Assembly (NCBI GenBank): GCA_030512295.1 | Contig: JAULSR010000001.1 | Span: 62,001 to 126,000, forward strand | Length of the DNA: 64,000 bases | Reading direction: 5' to 3' | Origin: Bombardia bombarda | Lineage: Eukaryota; Ascomycota; Sordariomycetes; Sordariales; Lasiosphaeriaceae | Shown: piece by piece, positions 34,801-46,048 of the stretch | Position numbering within the stretch: position 1 is the stretch's first letter | Layout: every line of letters starts with the position of its first letter | The notes under the pieces: generated by a model | Database searches by the model: none | The model's input: the letters and a program-made list of their open reading frames with translations, nothing else | Told to the model about the DNA's origin: nothing | Position numbers and translations under genes: made by a program

Positions 34801-37399
34801 ACCTCGAGGATCAGCCTGAAGCCGTCGTCAACAGCCGCGCGGACGGCCGAGCTGAGAAGCACGGGGTTGACCATGTTGTTGACCCAGTAGCCGGCATCCC
34901 TCAACTCCTGTGAGCGCGGGTCGACATCAGCAGTTGAGTACAGCGGCACCGTGGCCTTCTTCGGGTGGATGTCATTGGCTAAGGCTTCCTTCAGCGGAGC
35001 AGCCAGGGGACTCAGCATGCCATACGAGTGGAAGGCAATGTCGCTCGCCACCCGCATCGCCTTGACGCCTCTGCTCTTGACCAGCTCGGCATACGCCTCA
35101 GCTGCCGCCAGCTTTCCGCTAACGACACAGCTGGATGGCGAAGCGTCAATAGCCGCCACGACATCGCCGTTTCCAGCATCCAGCTCCTTTTTCACCTCGG
35201 CAAAGGGTAAGCTCACCATGAACATGGCGCCCTGGCCCTTTACCTGGGCGTACAGCTTGGCCCTGCGCGTGACGATAAGCGCGCCCTCCTCAGGGGTGAG
35301 CGATCCGGCGGCCACCGTGGCGGCAATCTCACCCACGGAGTGGCCAATCACAGCAGATGGTGCCAGACCATTGCTCTTGAGCACAGCAGTCAGACCGACC
35401 TGGACAACATAGGTCATGACCTGCACTCTGTCCGACTCGTCAAAGTCACCGTTCTTGAGGGCCTCGATGGCCGAGAATCCCATCTCAGCCTGTGTGATCT
35501 GATCCAGGGGCTCAACAGCAGCATAGAAGATGGGGCTGGTGGCAATAAGCTCCTTGCCCATATCCTTCCACTGAGCACCATGACCCGAGAAGACCCAGAC
35601 GGGGGACTTGTTCACGTTGGGGCCGAGCTTGACGTCTTGCGACGACCACTCCTGCTTGGTGCCGGACGCAAAGGCGGTCAGGACCTCAGCAGCATGCTCG
35701 TGGCTGTTGACAACAAAGGCCGCCCTGTAGTCGTGCTGCGCGCGGCGAATGGCGAGCGTGTTGGCAATAGACGCCAGGTTCTGGCTCTTGCCTGCGTCAG
35801 TGGCCAGCCATGAGGCCAGGGCAGTCGCCTGTCCAGCGAGACGCTTCTCTTGCGGGGCTGACAGGACAAACAGCACTGGGCCAGCGGTGGCATCGATGGA
35901 ATCTGCCTGTCTTCCGGTTGCCATGTGGCCGAAGCTCGACTGCTCAATGACGGCGTGGGAGACAGTGCCGCCGTAGCCGTAGCTGCAGATGGCGGCACGG
36001 CGAGGGTGATAGGCCGGCTCAGCCCAGTCAAAGGCCTTCTGTACCACCTTGACGCCCGACTTCTCCCAGTCGACCTTGCTGTTGAGCTTCTTGAGGTTGG
36101 CCTGGGGCGGGTACTGGGCTTTGTTGATGGCCATGACTGCCTTGATGAAGCCGACGGCGCCAGCGCCCGCCTCGAGATGGCCGACGTTGGGCTTGACGCT
36201 GCCGATGTTGACCGGGATCTGTCTTCCGCTGTCGGCGCCGTAGACGGCAGAGACGGCGGCCACCTCGGTGGGGTCACCGAGGGGTGTCGATGTTGCGTGT
36301 GCCTCGACGTACTCAATGGTGGCCGGGTCGACGTTGCCCTGCCCCAGCGCCTGGCGTGCTACCAGCTCCTGTGCCTTGGCGTTGGGAGCCATGATGCCGT
36401 TGGTCCTGCCGTCTTGGGCGACGGCAGATCCCTTGAGGACGGCCACGATGTTGTCGCCGTCGCGAATGGCGTCGCTCATCTTCTTAAGGACGACCACGGC
36501 GGCGCCCTCGCCACGGCCGTAGCCATGCGCGCTGTCGTCGAATGACAGGCAGTTACCCTCGGGCGATGTGGCGCCGGCCTTGTCGAGGACGGAGGTGAGG
36601 CCAGGGCCGCAGAGGGCATTGACGCCACCCGTGATGGCGATCTTGGACTCGCCCATGAGAATGGCCTGGCGGCCGTGGTGGATAGCGACGAGGGAGCTGG
36701 CGCATGCAGCATCCACAGCTGTGCTGGGGCCCATCAAGTTGAGATGGTATGAGATTCTGTTGGGCACACCGCAGTAGGCTGTTCCGATGCCCATCCAAGC
36801 ATCGACGTTGGGCAGGTCTTCGAGCAAAAGCTTGGAGTAGTCGTCCGAGTTGACACCCATGAATACGGCCGTGTCGGAGCCGCTCAAAGACTTGGGGTCA
36901 ACACCGGCATTCTCAAGGGCCTCCCAGGCAACCTCGAGAGATAGGCGTTGCTGGGGATCCATCTGCTCAGCCTCCTTGGGCGAGATGCCAAAGAAAGCCG
37001 GGTCAAAGTCCTCGAGCTTATCGAGGAAGTAGCCTCGCGATGTAGTAGCCTTAAGAACCTTGGCATTGCGCGGGTCGCGAGAGAGGTACGGCTCCCAACG
37101 CCACGCGGGGATTTCAGACGAAGTGTCCTTTTGTGCGAGGATGGTAGACCAGAGATCCTCGGGTGTGTGGTTGCCACCGGCGACGCGGAGGGCAACACCG
37201 ATGACGGCGACATCAGAGGATGAGGTCTGTGTTTGGTTCTCTGTGTTAGCATGGTGTGTTTATGTAGGTAAGTGAAGCGACAACAACGTACAGGCTCTTC
37301 TGACTCGCTGGGTGCTGTTGAGCTGTTAACAGGTGTGGAGGACCCTGACAGCCTGGTAGGTGTCGAGGGGCTGGTGTTGTCGGTGGCGCTGGCGGCCAT
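31875..37399 (-). CDS. 6-methylsalicylic-acid-synthase-type partially reducing polyketide synthase, 1819 aa
   Basis: Iterative type I PKS and likely scaffold enzyme of the cluster. Exons are 37399-37292 (36 codons) and 37226-31875, with a 65-bp intron; 1819 residues is close to known 6-MSA synthases (about 1770-1830). Domain order is KS (Cys211 in VDAACASSL; His in EAHATSTPLGD and NVGHLEAGAG), AT (Ser666 in GHSVGEIAA), DH/thioester-hydrolase-like domain (His977 in HPLHGTEIVP), KR (TGGLGALGLKVA near 1445; Tyr in SSYASGNAFLD near 1605) and ACP (Ser1776 in DLGVDSVMTVTLR). There is no ER, methyltransferase, SAT, PT or terminal TE. This KS-AT-DH/TH-KR-ACP architecture is that of 6-MSAS, which joins one acetyl and three malonyl units, reduces one ketone and releases through the TH domain. 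The starter and exact product are inferred from architecture. Confidence 0.96.
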
Positions 37400-40300
37400 T
37401 GTGAGGTGAGTGATGTTGATGTTACTGTTATTATAATTGTCGATCATGCAAGTGAGATGAGACGCGATGTTGTATCTTGAGGTGTCTATATCTTGATGAT
37501 GTTGAACAGTGGTGAATGCGATGGGAGGATGATGGTGAGCCTGAAGTTCGAGGTCAACGGGGTCTGGCATCTCTGGCTATTATATGCTCAACCTCCCAGC
37601 TCAATGTTGATGTTGTGAGCCGCTTCACATGATGAATGCCTTCATACACATTCACACAGGATTGCCTCTTCGAGCTTAACATCACGATGACCTCAAAGCT
37701 GCCGCCCATCAGATTACGCTGATCCCGACCCAGGTATGGTCTCCACTGACGGCGGCTGGGACTGGTTACGGAGCACAGCACGGAGAAGGACGTGAAGATT
37801 CAACCAAAGCGTGTTCATTCCATTCAGTCCAATCTGCTCCAGTTGGTTGTTCAGTCAGTCTTGTCGCCTCCTGAACCAACTGGAGTTCTCTGTTGTGTGT
37901 CAAAGTATCGAGCTCCCATCTCCCCAGCACCCAATGCGGCAATGCCTGATCGGGCAGGACGTGCACCAGTTGCAGGTCGGTTCGTTACAGTCGGTCGACC
38001 GGCCACCAGGTCTGGGCCCACTCCTGAAGAGACCAAAAACATCAATACTACAATATCCATTTTTGTTTACAATGAAGCTAGGAGCGAATACCGGGCTCTT
38101 CAAACAGAACATGTCATAATACACGAGTTTATCCCCATGTTTCCATCCCTCCGGGTGGTGCTTGTGGCGAGCCAAATGTGTTTTCGTTACCAGAACGCTC
38201 CCCCTTGTAGGCACGAGGTGGCCGTTATCCTCAATCCGGTCTTGATTGGCAGATCTGACTGTGTTTGATGTAAGGAGGGTTGCAAGATTCGCCTGGACTT
38301 CTCCGGTACTGATACATCGGGTTTAGTAACCTACTACGTAAGGCAGGGCAGGATGGCTGTACAACGACATCAGATCCAGAGTCCAGACCGGCCAGGCTGG
38401 TTTCGAATCTTGCGAAGACTGCCACTGGCGGTTATGTCATGGTGTGTGCTACCAACCACTCCTAGTGAAATACTGGCTATGCAGTGCTGCATGGTACTGC
38501 ACCTTATCGCCATCATTCTGGACCCATGCATGATGACGGCTTGAAGGTTGCTGGACCCTGGATCGATATGGCGAAGGGTCCTCATTGGCTGAGGTCGCCA
38601 TCTAAGCTCATCCGACGTGAAGCTAGTCTTGTTTAGACGCGAACAAGTATCCGTAACCTGGCAATTCTTCTCTCTTCTATGTTTCATCTCGATCACCCAC
38701 AGCTAGGTAGTACTAGTATATCATCAATCTTACGTAAGAAGCCATTGAACTTGGTCCTGGGAGTTATGGGATAGTTGTTTTAGGATTCCACATCTGGTGT
38801 TCTCTACCAATTGTCCAAGTCTCCGCGACAGTCCGCGCCACCCCTGAATGGTACGAACCTAAAGGCCTAAAGGGGATTCTTCCATATGTGCATCCTGCCG
38901 ACGACCTAGTCTAGGTATGCAAAGTATACATATTTGTGGTGAACAAGGCTAGCGTGTCAATCATAATGGGCAAGACCCTGAACGCCACAGGCATACCTAA
39001 GAAGCATCTATGTCGGATTGTGGGGGGTTGAACTGCTAAGTTTGGAGTAGGAGCAATGTCTAGTGATGCACCTAGGCTCGCTAGGTAAGTATCGTAGGAC
39101 ACATTTTCGATAAGTCTGCGTGAATAGGTAAGGTAGGTACCTATTGAGCAAGTGCACGTGTGAACTGAGTATCATGTTCTTGCCTTTGATTTCTCCCCGA
39201 CAAATATTAAAATTTGCTCGAAATTGAATATGGAGAGAGGCAAAGACGCCATGTTGCTAAGGTAGATATGCTTCGGGTGTGTTTTGAGCGCCACTGTCAG
39301 CTTTGGATTAGATTTGTGGCTTATCCACTGCGGATGTAACCGTCTAGGCGACCTTGGCAGCAGATCGGTGGAGCTTGTTTCTTTTCCAGGCCTGTCGTCG
39401 ATCCATAACCGTGTTGAAAAGTTCCAGTCATGATACTAGACTTACTAAGCAGTGCCTCAGTTCCCGTTGATCTTGCCATGCCTCGCAATGGTAGTGCGAG
39501 ATAGGTAAGCCCTCATTTCTCTGGGTCGATCTTATAAGCACTCGGGCACCAAGGTTACATCTTTTTGTAACGTTCGATTTGGAGTCGGTACGTAGTTCTT
39601 ACAAGCTTTTTACTTCCACGTAAATGCGTAGGAACCCACAGTCGCAGCTACCTAATGAGATATTACTAGTCCCCGCGATGCCGCCCTTCCGATTATTTAT
39701 CGCAGATACTGCCGTTACCTAATGTGAGTGTACCTCAGATGCTGGTAGAGTAGGATAATAGTTCTAATCCTTCCTTTTCAGTCAGCAGTATAGATATTGT
39801 CCAGTGCAGTACCAAGACAGCCAAGAGATGGCGCGACGGGAGAGATCTGGTGGCGCATCGTGTGTATGGAGTCAGATTCGTTTGCTAGTGTCGGGAAGGA
39901 TTCTGAAGGAAGGGAGGGAGGTCAACAATAAGAGTCTTACCAAAGTTGGACTCCTGTTCCCTGACGTAACAAATGGGACGCTTGCGAAACAGATAAGTGC
40001 CTGACTTGTAATGTAGTATTCGCTTCCTGGAGGGAATTGATACCTAACGGAGTACTCGGAGTTTTGATAGGGAAAAGTAGGATCGTAACCCACACAGGTA
40101 CAGTATGCGAAGGGTGCATGCAGACCTTGTCGGTTATACCCGTGCCGCTAAACGGCCCTACATAGTACACTTGAAATGCAGTGCTACCTGCAAAGCCAAC
40201 TGTAAAGCCAACTGCAATCCTCGGTCTCCGCGTCTTGGCCGACATGGGGTCGAGGCCCCCAATCTGGCAATACGCACAGCAGCAACCATATCAGGTCTTG

Positions 40301-40562
40301 TTCGGACGGAACACGAAGGCTCAGTTGTTGCACTTTGTGTCAACATGGAGACCTCATGTGAGTTTACTGGTAACGTAAGACCGTCGTACGACATTTGCCA
40401 TCAAATGGATGCCTCTATCTGAAGCCTCACCGAGATGCAGTGGAGAGAGTATTTATGACCGTGACATGTGAAGAAGACATAAGGGGAATCTCAATCTCAG
40501 TCATCTTCTCCACTACCACTCATAGTCCCACACACAACAGTGACAAGACAGACGCCTTCACC
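37400..40562. other. 3.2 kb divergent intergenic region (PKS promoter / cupin promoter)
   Basis: Lies between the divergently transcribed PKS (-) and cupin (+) genes, so both promoters should be here. ORFs on either strand are short and without motifs. A GGTAGGTACCTA motif lies near 39131, a near-perfect duplication of GCAAAGCCAACTGTAAAGCC-like sequence near 40188-40215, and a TATTTATG element at 40450 about 110 bp upstream of the cupin ATG. Confidence 0.55.
37578..37585 (-). promoter_or_regulatory. possible TATA box of the PKS gene
   Basis: On the minus strand ATATAATA lies about 180 bp upstream of the PKS start codon, a spacing like that of the candidate TATA elements of the SnoaL-like gene and FAD oxidase 3. 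Confidence 0.35.
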
Positions 40563-41616
40563 ATGCCTCTCTTCCGCCCCTTCGTCCCCTACCACAACTC
40601 GGCTGGGCAGACCACCATCGTCAAGTTCGGTGGCCTGCTCACGACCGAGTTCCTGGAGCCGGCCCCGGGCCGGTGCTTCCTCTTCCGCCAGACATACAAG
40701 CACAACCTGGAGGGGACTGCCATTCCCGACAACCTGCGCAAGCTGATCGACTCGCCCCGCAAGCCCGGCGGCCCCTTGCTGCACTTCCACCAGTTCCAGA
40801 CCGAGTACTTCCGCGTCGAGCAGGGCATCATGGGCATCGAGGTCAATGGCGTGCACAAAATAGTCAAGCCTGAGGATGGCGAGGTCTCGGTCAAGGCTGG
40901 CAGCATCCACCGCTTCTACATCCACCCCGACAGCCCCGGTGACATGACCGTCTACCTGAGTGCCAGCGACAGCGGCATGGACTACCAGCTGGACCGCATC
41001 TTCTTTGAGAACTGGTACGGCTACTGGCACGACGCTCTTCTGCACGAGGGCAAGCTCAACTTTATCCAATACCTTGCTGTAAGCCTAAACGAGAACCAGA
41101 TCCCCCCTGTTTACTTCAGTTGTATCTCACCCCTGCAAACAGATCCAAGACGGCGGCGACGCCTACTCTGTCCCGCCCAAGTGGGTGCCCTTCCGGCGCT
41201 TCATCGGCTACTGGGGCAGTGTGGCCCTGGGTCGCTGGCTCGGCGGCCTGCTGGGCTACAAGCCCTTCTTCAAGGAGTACACTACCGACTGGGACTACGC
41301 CGTCGCCAAGATGAAGGGCTCGTGGTTCCAGCGCCACTTGGTCGAGGAGTCGTACACCAAGGCCCGCACCTGGGACGAGCAGCTCGCCCTCGACATTGGG
41401 AAGCCCACAAACGCCGAGTATGAGCCCTGGACGGTCGATCTCACCCTGAAGCAGCCCTTCAACGACAGGGTGAATGGAGTGAATGGTAAGGCTACTACCA
41501 ATGGTGCCAACTCGACTGGCGCTCATGTAAATGGAAACGGTGTTAATGGCGTGAACGGACATGGAGCGAATGGGGTCAACGGAGTCAAGGCGAGGAAGCT
41601 GGCGGCGGCGCAGTAG
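40563..41616 (+). CDS. cupin-domain protein with Asn/Gly-rich C-terminal tail, 329 aa
   Basis: Exons 40563-41078 and 41143-41616, with one 64-bp intron. The N-terminal half has a clear cupin: motif 1 is GGPLLHFHQFQTEYFRVEQG (His74, His76, Glu81) and motif 2 is GEVSVKAGSIHRFYIH (His116), the 3-His/1-Glu set that binds Fe, Mn or Zn. An aromatic-rich segment (FFENWYGYWHDALLHEG) and a weakly hydrophobic region (GRWLGGLLGYKPFF) follow. The last 45 or so residues are low complexity, with repeated NGVNG units. Cupins act as dioxygenases, isomerases or binding proteins. From memory, the patulin cluster has a similar putative dioxygenase (PatJ). Divergent orientation from the PKS suggests co-regulation. 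A ring oxygenase or epoxyquinone isomerase is a guess. Confidence 0.88.
41470..41590 (+). repeat. coding NGVNG repeat in the cupin C-terminus
   Basis: Degenerate tandem units encoding Asn-Gly-Val-Asn-Gly and variants near the end of the cupin ORF. Codons differ between units (AAT/AAC, GGA/GGC/GGT). Confidence 0.8.
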
Positions 41617-42411
41617 ATGTTACAAAGTTATATATCATAGGGACGGCGGCATCAATCGGTGCCAGACAGGCAGCTCAGCAATTTTATTAGTGTTTCAACT
41701 ACCTACTTTTTCAGTCAACTCCAATTGTAACGGCTGCCAAGAACTGGGAAATATGCCCCAAGGGTTTCATCCTGAGCGCCGTGACGATGTAAAGGTAAAT
41801 ACGATAGTCTCAAGCTTTTAGATGTCAAGTGAAATTACCACAGGCTTCACCGTTTGTCACGGCAAAACTAGTTCCAGCAGAAACAAACGTAGGGACTCAG
41901 TTGCAGCTGCTAATCTGCTTCACGCCCACAGAATGGGAAATCCAAGATGACGTGGTGGACCCTTGATGCAGGAGAAACATCTAGACATGCGTCAGATTCG
42001 ACATTATGCACATGTGTCTGCACCACACCACTGCTTGGCCAGGCGCTAAGCCCTTTCCAGATGGGGAAGCCGGATGTCTATCCTTTCCCCTATCCGTTTC
42101 CGTCCTCCGGATCCTAGGAAGATCGGGTCGGACACCACAAGGAGAACATGATACCTCCCTCGGTACCTATCTGACTGAAAAGGCTCTACGCACTATGACT
42201 TCAGTTGCTAGCTCCGTGGCTTACGGCCTGTTGCCGTTGATGTGGCGATTACGGTGATGACTGGCCGCTACTATTAACATGTAGACGTGGAACACCTCAC
42301 TGTTGCAGTCCAGTCTCTGTTCAGAGTGTTCTGCTTGGACATATACTGGTTTAACTCCTGCCAGTCTCAAGTTTGATTAGAGTACTGAAGGCAGTGGCAG
42401 TGACCGCAACA
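41617..42411. other. intergenic, P450 no. 1 promoter
   Basis: About 0.8 kb between the cupin stop and the P450 ATG, both on the plus strand. No further gene or repeat was seen. Confidence 0.6.
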
Positions 42412-44277
42412 ATGAGTCCCATATTTGCTGCATCGTCTTTGCCAATATGGATCGCCTTTGCGGTCCTGGCCCTGGTCTCGGTGAGGAAGATACTGAGCAT
42501 TGGGCAGCGTGATCCTAAGATGCCGCCTGGTATGTCAGCTTCAACCATGATATTGATACGGACTGGACAGAACTGACATATATCACATGCAGGGCCTCCA
42601 ACAAGACCCATCGTCGGCAACGAGCATCTAATCCCGCGATCCAACGCACACTTCATGTGAGTAACCTCACGGCAATTATCATCAATCACCACCAGCTCTG
42701 ACACGGTTTCCAGCTTCACCGAGTGGGCCAAGCAGTATGGCGGCATCTACACACTCAAGCGCTTCACCAACACAACCTTTATCGTCACGGATCCCGCCAT
42801 GATCAAGGAGCTGCTGGACAAGAAGAGCAATCTGTACAGCCACCGACCTGTATCACACGTCGGCAACCTCATCACCCAGGGCGACCACCTGCTGCTGATG
42901 CAGTACGGCGGCGAGTGGCGCAAGATTCGCAAGCTCATCCACCAGTTCTTTATGGAGCCCATGTGCGAGAAGCATCATATTCACCTGCAAAACGCCGAGG
43001 CCACCCAGCTGATGCATGACTTCTTGACCACGCCTCAGCACCACATGGAGCATCCGAAACGGTTCAGCAACAGCATCACCAACTCGCTAGTGTTCGGCAT
43101 CCGCACCAAGTCCATCGCCGACCCCTATCTGATCCGCTTGTTCGCCCTGCTCGGCGAATGGAGCGAGATTCTTGAGCTTGGCGCCACCCCGCCCGTTGAC
43201 TCCTTCCCTCTTCTAAAGCTTGTGCCAGAGGGCCTGCTAGGGCGGTGGAAGACGCGTGCAACCGGCGTCGGTGAGCTCATGGCGGGCCTCTACACCGAGG
43301 TCCTTGGCCATGTGCAGCGGCGCCGCGCCGGTGGACTTAACCGCGGGTCCTTCATGGACCGCGTGCTCGACCAGAACGACAAGAACGGTCTCACGCCGAG
43401 TCAGCTGCACTTCTTGGGCGGCGTCTTGATGGAGGGCGGCACTGATACCAGCAGCAGTTTGATCTTGGCTATGGTGAGGGCCATGATTGAGTTTCCCGAA
43501 GTCCAAAAGAGGTCAGTCATGTTTTGTTTTGCTGTCTTACCGCCCCCTTTTCTCGGCCCCTTTACTCGGCCCCTTTACTCGAAAAATGTATAATCAGATA
43601 AGACTTCTCATTAACTTCTTCACAAACAGAGCCCAATCGGAGATCGATGCAGCCATTGGTGAAGACCGCTCGCCCACATGGGATGACTTTTCCAAGCTTC
43701 CTTACATCAACATGATGATCAAGGAGAGTCACCGATGGCGTCCCGTCAGCCCGCTGGGCGTCTCGCATGCTGTTGCCGAAGGTCAGTAACAGTGCATTCC
43801 ACTGTTTCAACATCACAACTGACCCCTTTGACAGACGACTGGGTCGGTGGACACTTCATCCCCAAGGGCTCGACAGTGGTGCTCAACGTGTGGGGGATGC
43901 ACCACAACGAGCAGCGGTGGGAAAAGCCAGAAGACTTCATGCCGGAGCGGTACGAGGGAACCCATCCCAAGCTGGCGTCGCAGTACACGAGCGACGGTCC
44001 AAACCGTGACCACTTTGGCTATGGCGCCGGCCGTCGCGTCTGTCCGGGCATCCATCTGGCCGAGCGCAACCTGTTTGTCGCCATGGCCAAGCTGCTGTGG
44101 GCCTTTGACTTCCGCAGGAGCACTGGCGATGCCGGTGGCAAGGTCGAGTCCAGCATTGGTTTTTTGCAGTGCGTCAGGGATTACGAGTGCGATATCGTGG
44201 TGAGGAGCGAGAAGAGGGCCGAGACCATCAAGAGGGAGTTTGCCTCGGTGCAGGACATCTTTGACAATTATGACTAG
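42412..44277 (+). CDS. cytochrome P450 no. 1, 524 aa
   Basis: Microsomal haem-thiolate monooxygenase. Five exons (42412-42529, 42593-42656, 42714-43511, 43630-43781, 43835-44277) join to 524 residues with every frame preserved. An N-terminal anchor (IWIAFAVLALVSV) is followed by a proline hinge (PPGPPTRPIVGN), the I-helix GGTDTSSS, ExxR as KESHRWRP, the PERY region FMPERY and the haem loop FGYGAGRRVCPG with Cys447. This resembles the P450s that hydroxylate m-cresol or m-hydroxybenzyl alcohol in 6-MSA-derived pathways (PatH/PatI type), which with the PKS nearby suggests hydroxylation of the aromatic acid or alcohol; the exact substrate is inference. Intron 3 is 118 bp and contains a 13-bp duplication. 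The gene converges with the membrane-protein gene, 57 bp between stops. Confidence 0.95.
43553..43578. repeat. 13-bp direct duplication in P450 no. 1 intron 3
   Basis: TCGGCCCCTTTAC occurs twice head-to-tail within the intron, which is about twice as long as the gene's other introns. Confidence 0.9.
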
Positions 44278-44334
44278 ATGATAGATGGCTAGACTACTTA
44301 CCGAACACATATCCCACGGGAAATAAAAGCCCAC

Positions 44335-45610
44335 TCACCTCGAAAACACATCGAGAGCAACAAATACAAGGGACAGAGTCAACACCAGCGGCAAGATCTG
44401 ACCAAATCCCCACTTAAACTCGCCATGGTCGACAAGGTCGTGGTTCAGTACCATCAGCGACACCACGGCCAGCGTGTTCCACACGTTCAGGCCAAAGTAG
44501 ACCAGCCAGATGAGTGGATAGAAACCATCGCCGTAGGACCAGACGGCTAGCCATTGGCGCAAGAGGAAGGCTATGCAGAGACATAGTCCCGTGAAGAGAG
44601 TTTCCATGGTCCTCCCTACTTGCTGAAATACCATGGTGGGCTTTGGCATAGTAGTTTTAGAGGATAATGAGGCCTCATGCATTCGATCCAAAAGACGCCC
44701 AAACCTCACACACAACCACTCAACACCTGCGCGACTGATGAATAGATAGCAACAGCCCACCCTGTGCATCCACGACACCGGAAGCAGCGTCGTCGTGGCC
44801 AAGGCAAAACTGAAGAGGATCAGACCCGAGGCGCGAAAGACGAGGGCAAACAGCGGGCTCGACTGGTCGAGGTAGCGGTAGCAGGGGCCCGAGGGGCCGT
44901 CGTTCCAGCTCTCCCCCTCTGGGCGACTCATGTTCTCACGGAAGTAGATGCGGAACTGCCAGATTGTGGCCAAAACACAGGTGATGAGGACGGCGCAGCG
45001 GCGAGTCTGGATGTGCATGTGATGTTTCCAGCTGTTGTTGGTGCCGTTATCGGTTTTGCTAGGGTCGGCGATGAAGCGCATGTCCATGTAGTTGATGCGC
45101 GCAGCCCAGAAGGAATCGAGCGTCAGTTGGAAGTAGAGCGTCACCAGCTGCTCGTGGTAGTAGCTGATGTGTGTCCACTGGGCGAGTCCAGCCACCATGA
45201 TGGCGAGACCGGTAACCACTTGTATATCGCAGACATGCCCGAGGAGTTGGATGATTTTGGCGATTCCAGGTGAAGAACTGGGGCTGGGACTGCTGTTCAG
45301 GGCATGGCTAGTGGATTGCAGGGCGCCTCTCTTGGCATCTGTTTTGGAAGGTTGTCTACGGTATCCTAGCCATGAGTTGAACTGCCTTGTTGCCTTCTTG
45401 GCCTCCTGAAATGCTGGGAACAGGGCCAAGATGATGGTGAGCCATGAGACGAAGATGAAGGATGCTGCAACCTGTTTTATCCAAATTCGTCAGTAATGGG
45501 AACCATGTTGCCGTGCAATACAACGATGCTTGGCTTACCCCAGGACCGCCAATCTCATTGTCGGTCGTGATGTGAGCGCTGCACCCGTAATCCGGCGCCT
45601 CCAGCGACAT
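44335..45610 (-). CDS. polytopic membrane protein of unknown function, 402 aa
   Basis: Exons in transcript order are 45610-45539 and 45471-44335, with a 67-bp intron. The N-terminus contains CSAHITTDNEIGGPG and then a first membrane helix (SFIFVSWLTIILALF). At least six more hydrophobic segments follow, including VVTGLAIMVAGLA, SGLILFSFALATTTLL, LFTGLCLCIAFLL, WLVYFGLNVW and the C-terminal ILPLVLTLSLVFVALDV. A charged linker of about 45 residues (Ser/Pro-rich) follows the first helix. I do not recognise a catalytic motif; the NEIGGPG N-terminus is, as I recall, typical of a broad set of uncharacterised ascomycete membrane proteins. It lies inside the cluster, tail-to-tail with P450 no. 1. Transport, sensing and terpene-cyclase-like functions are all conceivable and none is supported directly. 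Confidence 0.82.
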
Positions 45611-46048
45611 ACTTGAGCAGGGCAAAGTTCAACAATGATGAATGACGAAGCGATCTCTGCGGTGTAGGATTCCACCATGAAAATATGCCAAGCAGTTAAT
45701 CTAGGTATTTAGAGCTGTGTGGGGAGCCGAGATGCTAAACCATTTCCGTTCGTGGACAAACAAAGAAGCCCCAAAGTCTACATGTCACCTCACACAACCG
45801 ACCTTACCAAGCTCCCAGCTACTTTTACTGAAAGAGAGAGGGCAGGTGTAGGGGGTATGTATAATGGCTTGGAGTGCGGGATGAATCAATTTCCCTATTC
45901 AATACCTGCGCGTACCATCCATAGCATTACACAAAATGATAATCAAGAATTTGGTGTCTTGACAGCTTGTTAGGAACCCATGTGTCAAATTCCAGGAGAA
46001 AAAGAAATTCAACAATTATTTCAGTAGTATATTCGGCATCCCACCAAC
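45611..46048. other. short intergenic, nothing seen
   Basis: About 0.44 kb between the membrane-protein start and the FAD oxidase 2 stop. It should hold the membrane-protein promoter; no element was recognised. Confidence 0.6.

Noticed and set aside
35925..36545. 206-codon plus-strand ORF inside the PKS
   Set aside because: Antisense of the KS domain; composition is that of a GC-rich shadow frame.
40497..41069. 190-codon minus-strand ORF over the cupin
   Set aside because: Mirror of the GC-rich cupin exon, without motif.
44335..45610. membrane protein as a Pyr4/Pax-type terpene cyclase
   Set aside because: That family is about 240 residues with seven helices and acidic motifs that I do not see here; the protein is longer and its N-terminus fits another uncharacterised group.
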